From: Spinacia oleracea
Taxonomy: Eukaryota > Streptophyta > Magnoliopsida > Caryophyllales > Amaranthaceae
Assembly (NCBI RefSeq): GCF_020520425.1
Contig: NC_079492.1
Location: forward strand, 142,604,361 to 142,668,360
DNA: 64,000 bases
Direction of reading: 5' to 3'
How positions within the stretch are numbered: the stretch's first letter is position 1; the number at the start of each line of letters is the position of its first letter. This document shows, piece by piece, positions 57,346 to 64,000 of this stretch. A model generated the notes under the pieces. That model was not told the origin of the DNA, made no database searches, and saw nothing but the letters and a program-made list of their open reading frames with translations. Made by a program: the position numbers and the translations under genes.

Positions 57346-60300
57346 TAGGGACAAGTGTGCATTTCCTAATTCCTTTGTCGCTCGATGCTTGCTCTTGAAC
57401 ATAAGGTAAGAGTTGTCATCCTTATTATGTCCAGAGGTGTTCCTCGGTTTCAGAGTTCAACTGATCAAATAAACAGATAATCATAGCCTATGATTCATCC
57501 GAGCACGGCCATGCATTTCACAGTTTCTAGCTCTCCGAGTGGCCTTGTACAACTTTTAAGCATCTCATCCCGATTTATGGGAGGACAATCCCAATCTTGC
57601 GATCTTGAGATTAGACTTCGTTTGATAGGTGATTACCTGAGCGTTGCCTTTATAGCCTCCTTTTACGGTGCGACGGTTGGTCAACGTCAAAGCAACCAGT
57701 TCTCAAACAAGTAATCTCAAATCACTCAGGTATTGAGGATTTAGTGTCTAATAATTTAATGAAATTTACTTATGACAGACTTTCATCTCTTACAGTAAAG
57801 TTTCATAGGTCTTGTCCGATACTAGTCTTCCCAAAGTAAGTATCTATGCAAATGATTATGACATTGCCATGTCCACATAGTTCAAGAAACAGAACTACTA
57901 GTCATCTTTCATTCTAGTCGTCTAACGTTTTCTATGCGTCCAATTTTATAGAAAACTCCGACTAGGGACCATTTTCAACTTTTGACATTCAAGTTCACTT
58001 GATAGACATTTCTTAGTCACAGGACTGGTCCTGACAGTCTATCTTGAATATATTGTCAAATTGAAGGGACTCATCATTTAATACTAAACCAAGATTAAAT
58101 GGAATATGAAAACACATTTCATATATGATAAATGTTCAACCCCAATGTTTTATAACCATGGGCCTCAAACCCATCTTCTAAAACAATTCATGGAATTCAA
58201 AGCTATGCTTGATTTCCAGTGCTACAACGTGAGTGTTGCTTCTCACTTGTTGCATAGGTTTAGTTATCATGCTTTGCCAATCTTAATATCCTTTTCATCG
58301 AATGTTCTTCGAGATATGATGATAAGATCTTTTCGAGTTTGTTTATTATGTGATCTAGTCTTTCTTACTTCGATGGTGGTTTTACTCATTTTGCAATGAA
58401 GAACCATCAAGTTAGCAGACGTTTTTCTTGCTTCAAGAGTGGTTCTACGCATTTTTCAATGAAGAACCATCAAGCCAGCAGATAGGTGATCTACCCAAGT
58501 TCAGTGAAGAACTTTAAACAACCCTGTTTTATTGCTTATTAGGCAATAATTACTTTTACTTCAACTGTATAGGTTGCTAGTGATGCTTTGTTTGGATTTA
58601 CCTATCCAAGCAGTTTATAGATATGTGGAAGACTCTCCAACTATATCTTAGAACATAGAAATTATTATTTAAATTTCCCACGCAACAACTCATGGTCTCC
58701 AATCCATGTTGCCATTTCGAAACACGATGCTCTTTAGCTCGTCCTTGTCAATGGTTAACTCCAAAGGGTCTTGCTTGATCCTTTGCCAGTGTTTATGCGT
58801 GTAGCATCAATATTTAGCATATCTTTATTTCCTTGAATCAAGAACTATTCCTATGCACCTTTTCAAGTACCATAAGTATTCTTGATCTCAATCTAGTTGA
58901 TCTTCACTTAGATCAATAGAGATTGGTATATGTTCGTCATGCCTAAAGTCATACGATACGTTTTTGGCGATCCTCATATTATATCATACATGATAAATTC
59001 TTTTGCAGAATATTTCCCAATTGAATTCTATTCATGTAACTTTAGCTTATCTAGTTTCAGTAGATACTAAATTCAGCTAAATTCTTTGACATATAATATA
59101 GGTTAAAAATCTCATTTAGACTCTTTGATGTTTAACTTAGTAAATGCTTATACATAGTTCAAACATCCTTTACTTAGATTTATTCACATGGGTCGAATAT
59201 CTCCAATGGAGACTTTCGTGTTTGATTTAGTAAATGCCATTACTTAATCTAAAACAATATTATAAGATCTTTGTAAATAGATCTTAATACCCAATATGTA
59301 CTAAGTTCCGCCATGGTCCATTATTGATGAATAATTTCAAATCTAAGTCATTAGCATTTGAATGTTATTTCACAATAGAGAGATATGTGTGTGATACACA
59401 TAGGACCAAATAAGTTTTTATTTACTCCCACTAAACTTCTTATATATCTATAAGAATCATGTATATTTTATGAAACTAAAATGCTTATTAGCTTCACTTA
59501 AAATACAGTTCCAATTCCCAATTCCTTGCTTAAATTTGTACTTAGATTTTATAAGCTAGCTTTCCTTTTCAAGCATTTATTTGGATCCACAAATCCTATG
59601 ACATACCATGTACATAGTTTCTTCCAACATTTGACTGAGGAAGATGTTTTGTCATCCAATTGTCATATGTACCAATATGCAATTATTGCTTGAATCATAG
59701 ACTTAAGCATTACGATTATGCATGAGGTTTCAACACAATCCATGCCATGAATTTGCTTGTAACCTTTAGCAACTAATCTAGCTTTGTGTGTGAACACAAT
59801 TCCATGTTTGATGGTTTTTATCTTAAAACAAACTTGCAACCAATAGGTGTGAAACTATTCTTGCAAATCAACAAAATTTCAATTTTGTCATCAAAACATT
59901 GAGTATGTTTTATGGCCTCTAACCATTTAAAACATTTGAGTCTATATATGGCCTCTAACCATTTTAGGGAATCTGGGTTTCGTCATAGCTTTCTTACAAG
60001 TCACAAACTCATTAATCTATATGATAATAGTTTGACTGCAAGTTGTAGGTTTCTTCACTATCTAATAGAAGAATCTCATAGTTTCATTGACCAGAACTCT
60101 ATGTTTCTAATAGAAGAATCTCATAGTTCCAGTGACTTGAATTCTATGCCTACTTGGGTATAGAACATCAAACAATAGAATATCAATAGCCACTTGAAAG
60201 TCCTTTGAATATTCTGTTCTCCTTGAAGCACTTGTAAAGTCTTCTAAGAGATGTCTATTCTTTAAAGCCACTTCTAAAGTCCTTAAAGAATAAGTTCGGT

Positions 60301-62100
60301 TTTTCTGAAGCACTTCGAAAAAGCCTCCGGAATGTCCGTTTATGTTTGTTGTTCGCCTTGAAGACTTTCGAGGTCTATTTTCTCCCACTTGTCATTTTGG
60401 AAACGAATCTCCAAAAGGACATTATTTCGAGCAAACAAACATTATGTTCTCAAAAATTCGTGGTAGAAACAATACCCTTGTGTCTCATTTGAATAAATCA
60501 CAATGAAACATATATCTATACTTGGGCCTTAGTTTGTTGAATAACAAACACTAAGCTCCCACTGAGTTTAGGAACTCTTTAGATATATTATGAAAAGATA
60601 TTCTGAAATTACTTTTCAATAGCTTTGACGAATTTGGTTTAGTTTGGTGGTAGTTGAGCATTTTGTTTTAGAAATTATAGGAAAAGTCTTTATGATTCAT
60701 CATTGATCGAATCAAGTACTAATTGACTTCGATCATTCCAACGTAGATATGCCATATCTTATGGAGCTAGATTGTGAAATTACAACACACAATCATTGAT
60801 GATCATATTTGGTCTCAAGTAATCATCAACATGATCTAACCTAGATTTTTATGATTTCTTGCCAAGTGGATTTTATACTTCTGAATCTTTGAACTAGCCA
60901 AACAGATTCAACTTATATCACATTTGAGTAAATAAACCTATATTCACTCAAATCCATGTGAAATAATAAAGTCATAAAACCTTTCTTTAGCTTTGAACTC
61001 TATCGTCTAGGCGTTCTAACAATAGTTCATATTCTTTGTTACTTTCAACAAGTAAGACTAGCTTGTCTTAAGTTGATCTAGAAATCAACCAACTTTCAAA
61101 AAGTCCATCAAAATAGAGCTTATGAATGTTAACTTGTTGATATGGTCTAAGCAACAATGCCAAAGATTAATGGAACTCAAATCAAGGGTTTGATTTGAAC
61201 CTAGTAAAGTTCTTTAAAGAGTTGTTTGTTTTAATCAAGCATATTGACTCAACCTGTAATTGACCATTTCATTCAAATAAACAAACAAACAAGCATTGTT
61301 TTTGTTCTTCTGAATGTGAGTCTTTCTGTGTTTGAAGCAGAAATTTAGGTATGCTGATTATGGAACAAAATAGCCATTAAGTTCCAGCCTTTGAAAGGAC
61401 TTAAAACAAACTAGATGACCCTACAACTAATGTAGCATTTCCATGCTTCATTTCCCACTTGTAGGTCATTAGTGTATCCTAGCTTCCATTGTTTGAGTTA
61501 TTACCGAAGTAAGAGCCTCAAGCGGTATATGATACCAAGGAAGTTTGATTGCTATGTCACTTCTCTTTAAACATAAATTTATAGGTAGAAACGGAATCGT
61601 AAATTCCTTTCATTTGTTCCTCGTTTTCCTATTTCTTGTACCCTTTCTTATAGTCTTAAGAATTGAATTCTTTAGTGTTGACTTTTATACTTTGTTAGAC
61701 ATGTCCAATGTTACCAACAAGGTTCTTTACCATTTTAATTTATGTTGAATATTTTGTTTCAACTAGATGATCTTACCAGAAGCTTCTAAAGTTCTCTAAG
61801 CATCGATCTATTCGAATGTCTAGGGACTAGACTCATTCGAGAATTAAATGGACAAATATATTAGGTTGTTAACCATTGGTAAAGCTGAGCGTTTAAGCTC
61901 AATGCTTTATGATCTCAAAACTACATTGTATTTTGAATTCACAAGCACCAATTGGTTTGCCATTCGATTTTGATATTCGAAAACAACCATAAAAGTCGCT
62001 ATAAGAAACGTACATTTTAAATTGCTCACTTTCTCTCATTTCCGTGAATCGTTCTTGGATTCATTACCAATCGAGGAAATTTACTGTTACCTTTCTAAAA
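57346..62100 (-). pseudogene. Heavily decayed copia interior (RT and RNase H traces)
   Basis: No long frame survives, but order and short matches fit copia pol on the minus strand. At about 59690-59870: PIGCKFVL, then HKARLVAKGYKQIHGMDCVET (start of RT). At about 59580-59650: GFVDPNKCLK (RT mid-part). At about 58490-58560: AIKQGCLKFFTELG (RNase H). Stops and frameshifts occur every few codons. Several 'tcccacttg' segments (for example 60385 and 61450) recall purine-rich motifs. I see no other gene inside. Confidence 0.6.
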
Positions 62101-64000
62101 GGATTTACCGCAGTGCAAGATATTTAATTATAAACAATAATTAAAACATACAATGAAGCATGCAAAGTCTAAACATTTATCATGAATAATAACTTGAAAA
62201 TTAAAGCAATCATGCAATTCAAACAAGTTATTACATTTTATTCGAATTTATTGTTCCGGCAGGTGTGAATAAAATGATTCCAAGATCCTAAAATCATTGA
62301 AGAACTAAGCACAGTTTGTCGACTTAATCCTAAAACATCTTAGGTAAGCAAAAGCCTTTTGCTAATAGTCTAGAAACTATTCTTGGTTGATAGGTACGTC
62401 TAAGAACTTATTAGGTAAACCTATCGATTTTGCCACGACATAAAAGGACTCCTTACTTATATCGTTGAGTTTCACCAAAACTAACATGTACTCACAATTA
62501 TTTGTGTACCTTGCCCCTTTAGGACCAATAAGTAACACCTCGCTGAGCGAAAACTATTACTAGATTGATGTAAAGGATATCCAAGCAAGTGTATATTTTG
62601 GCATGGCACCTTTTAACTCAATTTTTAAGTTTGGAACTTAAGGATCTTACTATGTTGGTTAGATTTTAAGTGAACTAAAATCCTTAATCATGCAACATAA
62701 TCAAGCTTTTGATCTCATGCATTTTAAGACATATTTAAAAGCAATAAATAACTTAAAACATGCATAAGATAAATGTGATCTAGTATGGCCCGACTTCCTC
62801 TTGAAGCTTTGACTTCAAAGTCCGTCTTGAAAATCTCCGTGGGAGGCACCATTTTCTTCAAATAGGATAAGCTATAACTAATTACAACTATTTGATGGTA
62901 CGCAGACCATATTTGAATTGAAAAATAACTTTGGTACTTTAGACCAATTACATTCAAATTAATGGTACGCAGACCATATTTTCTATCCTATTTGGGCCAT
63001 ACTAGTCACTTCATAACCTGCAAAACAGTACATATACAATATATACCATTCACCCATTCATTATCATGAATGGCCCACATAGCTGGTTAGTAAAACACAT
63101 TATGCATCACGTAAACATTTGCAGCAATTAATCAAGGGCACCAATAATCTACCAATTATTCAGTCCTTATTAATTCTAATCAAGTTGTTTTAACCTTAAG
63201 GATTTGTAGACCTAATCAAGAGTTTTATGACTAAAAGGGCTCCCACTTAAATCAATAAATTCATATGCTTTACTAATTTTAAACATAAAAATGTATTTCA
63301 AGTCTAACCGGAAACATACAAATTTAATTAAAATTTAAAGCTCATATAAATTTATAATTGAATCCAAAAAGTTTAATTTAATTTGAGTCGTATTTAAATT
63401 AATTCATGATTTTAATTTTAGTAAAATAATTAGAATAAATAAAATTTATTATAATTACAATATTCAAAATTAAAATCCAAGAAAATAATTTAAATTATTA
63501 ATTTTAAAATTACGTAAACTGAAAAATTTCAAATTAAACATTCAAAACGATCTAATCGTAACGCAAACACCCTACGCATCGCACGCCCATGGGCCGCACG
63601 CACACAGCTATGCTGGCCATGTGCGCGCAGCCTATGCGCTCGTCGCATAGCTGCTGCATCTACCATCGCAAGCCATCGCACGCTTTGGTGCTTGCTGCGC
63701 GCGCTCCATCGCTCGCTGTGCGCGCGAGCCATTGCTCGCTGTGCGCGCGAGCCATTGCTCGCTGTGCGCGCGACATCGCTCGCTGTGCGCGCGAGCCATT
63801 GCTCGCTGTGCGCGCGACATCGCTCGCTGTGCGCGCGAGCCATCGCGCGCGATCAACGCTTGGCGCAGCGCTCGTGGCACGCGAGATTGCGCTCGCTGCG
63901 CGCGAGGCTGCGCGCTCTTGCGCGAGGCAGTGCGCGTCGTGGCGCAGCTCGCTTGCTGCCCACACGCGACTGCCATGGCTCGCCTTTCGCCCATGCCCAT
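62101..64000 (-). mobile_element. Further interior or 5' part of the LTR element, runs off the window
   Basis: AT-rich non-coding DNA (62101-63530), then an abrupt GC-rich stretch from about 63560 to the edge. The latter resembles in style the GC tract of the 3' LTR (both follow 'cgaacacaaacac'/'cgcaaacaccc' and 'gc(a)gc(c)ca(c)' text). It may be a 5' LTR or a leader tract. The 5' LTR boundary is not identifiable, and 'ggtacgcagaccatatttg' is repeated at 62896 and 62964. Confidence 0.45.
63711..63844. repeat. 23/21-bp GC-rich tandem array
   Basis: Six units of gctcgctgtgcgcgcgagccatt (23 bp) or the variant ending gcgacatc (21 bp), with starts at 63711, 63734, 63757, 63778, 63801 and 63822. 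Extremely CpG-rich in otherwise AT-rich DNA. Overlapping Ala/Arg/Ser-rich frames across it are repetition artefacts. Confidence 0.93.

Noticed and set aside
63711-63844. CRISPR-like regular repeat
   Set aside because: The units are directly adjacent with no unique spacers, in a plant nuclear context; an ordinary tandem repeat.
63529-64000. Long Ala/Arg/Ser-rich open frames on the minus strand
   Set aside because: They are open in several frames at once because of the GC-rich tandem repeat; composition is not protein-like.

Overview
This window looks like nuclear DNA from a flowering plant, most likely a core eudicot. Five genes with recognisable plant proteins sit in AT-rich, repeat-filled intergenic DNA. 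Four of them carry GT-AG introns that I could place by keeping frame against the known families. The very frequent 'actccgta' fragments left by Stowaway-type elements suggest Caryophyllales (Amaranthaceae), but that is only an impression.

Layout. 1-1.5 kb: last exon of a UER1-type nucleotide-rhamnose synthase/epimerase-reductase (+). 3.8-8.0 kb: complete 12-exon cytosolic HMG-CoA synthase gene (-). 8.6-15 kb: gene-free, with a long-inverted-repeat MITE and three non-autonomous Helitrons. One Helitron contains a Stowaway nested in a Stowaway plus a Tourist-like MITE. 16.0-17.7 kb: intronless molybdenum-cofactor-sulfurase-like PLP protein (-). 19.6-27.2 kb: two decayed Ty1/copia fragments (-) and several MITEs. 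27.5-28.1 kb: large fold-back repeat. 29.5-31.8 kb: gene debris, comprising a CHX-type cation/H+ antiporter fragment, a tRNA-like sequence and two crooked-neck-like exons. 32.2-37.0 kb: 5-exon HOTHEAD-type GMC oxidoreductase (-), its introns full of MITEs. 39.4-46.5 kb: 10-coding-exon SPX-MFS vacuolar phosphate transporter (VPT/PHT5) with a 1.2 kb intron in its 5' UTR (-). 47-53.6 kb: MITEs, including two hAT elements with clean 8-bp target duplications; one lies inside an RNase H-domain fragment. 55.3-55.9 kb: intact RNase H domain of a LINE-like element (-). About 55.9-64 kb: 3' LTR and degraded interior of a long-LTR copia element (-) that runs off the right edge.

The five genes act in unrelated pathways: rhamnose supply, mevalonate, PLP chemistry of unknown substrate, cuticle/fatty-acid oxidation, and vacuolar phosphate storage. 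I see no operon-like or biosynthetic cluster logic. I did not find a convincing new molecular system. The most unusual material is the transposon architecture: Helitron nesting, hAT elements built almost wholly of one short motif, the repeat-rich LTR U3, and the patch of captured gene fragments.
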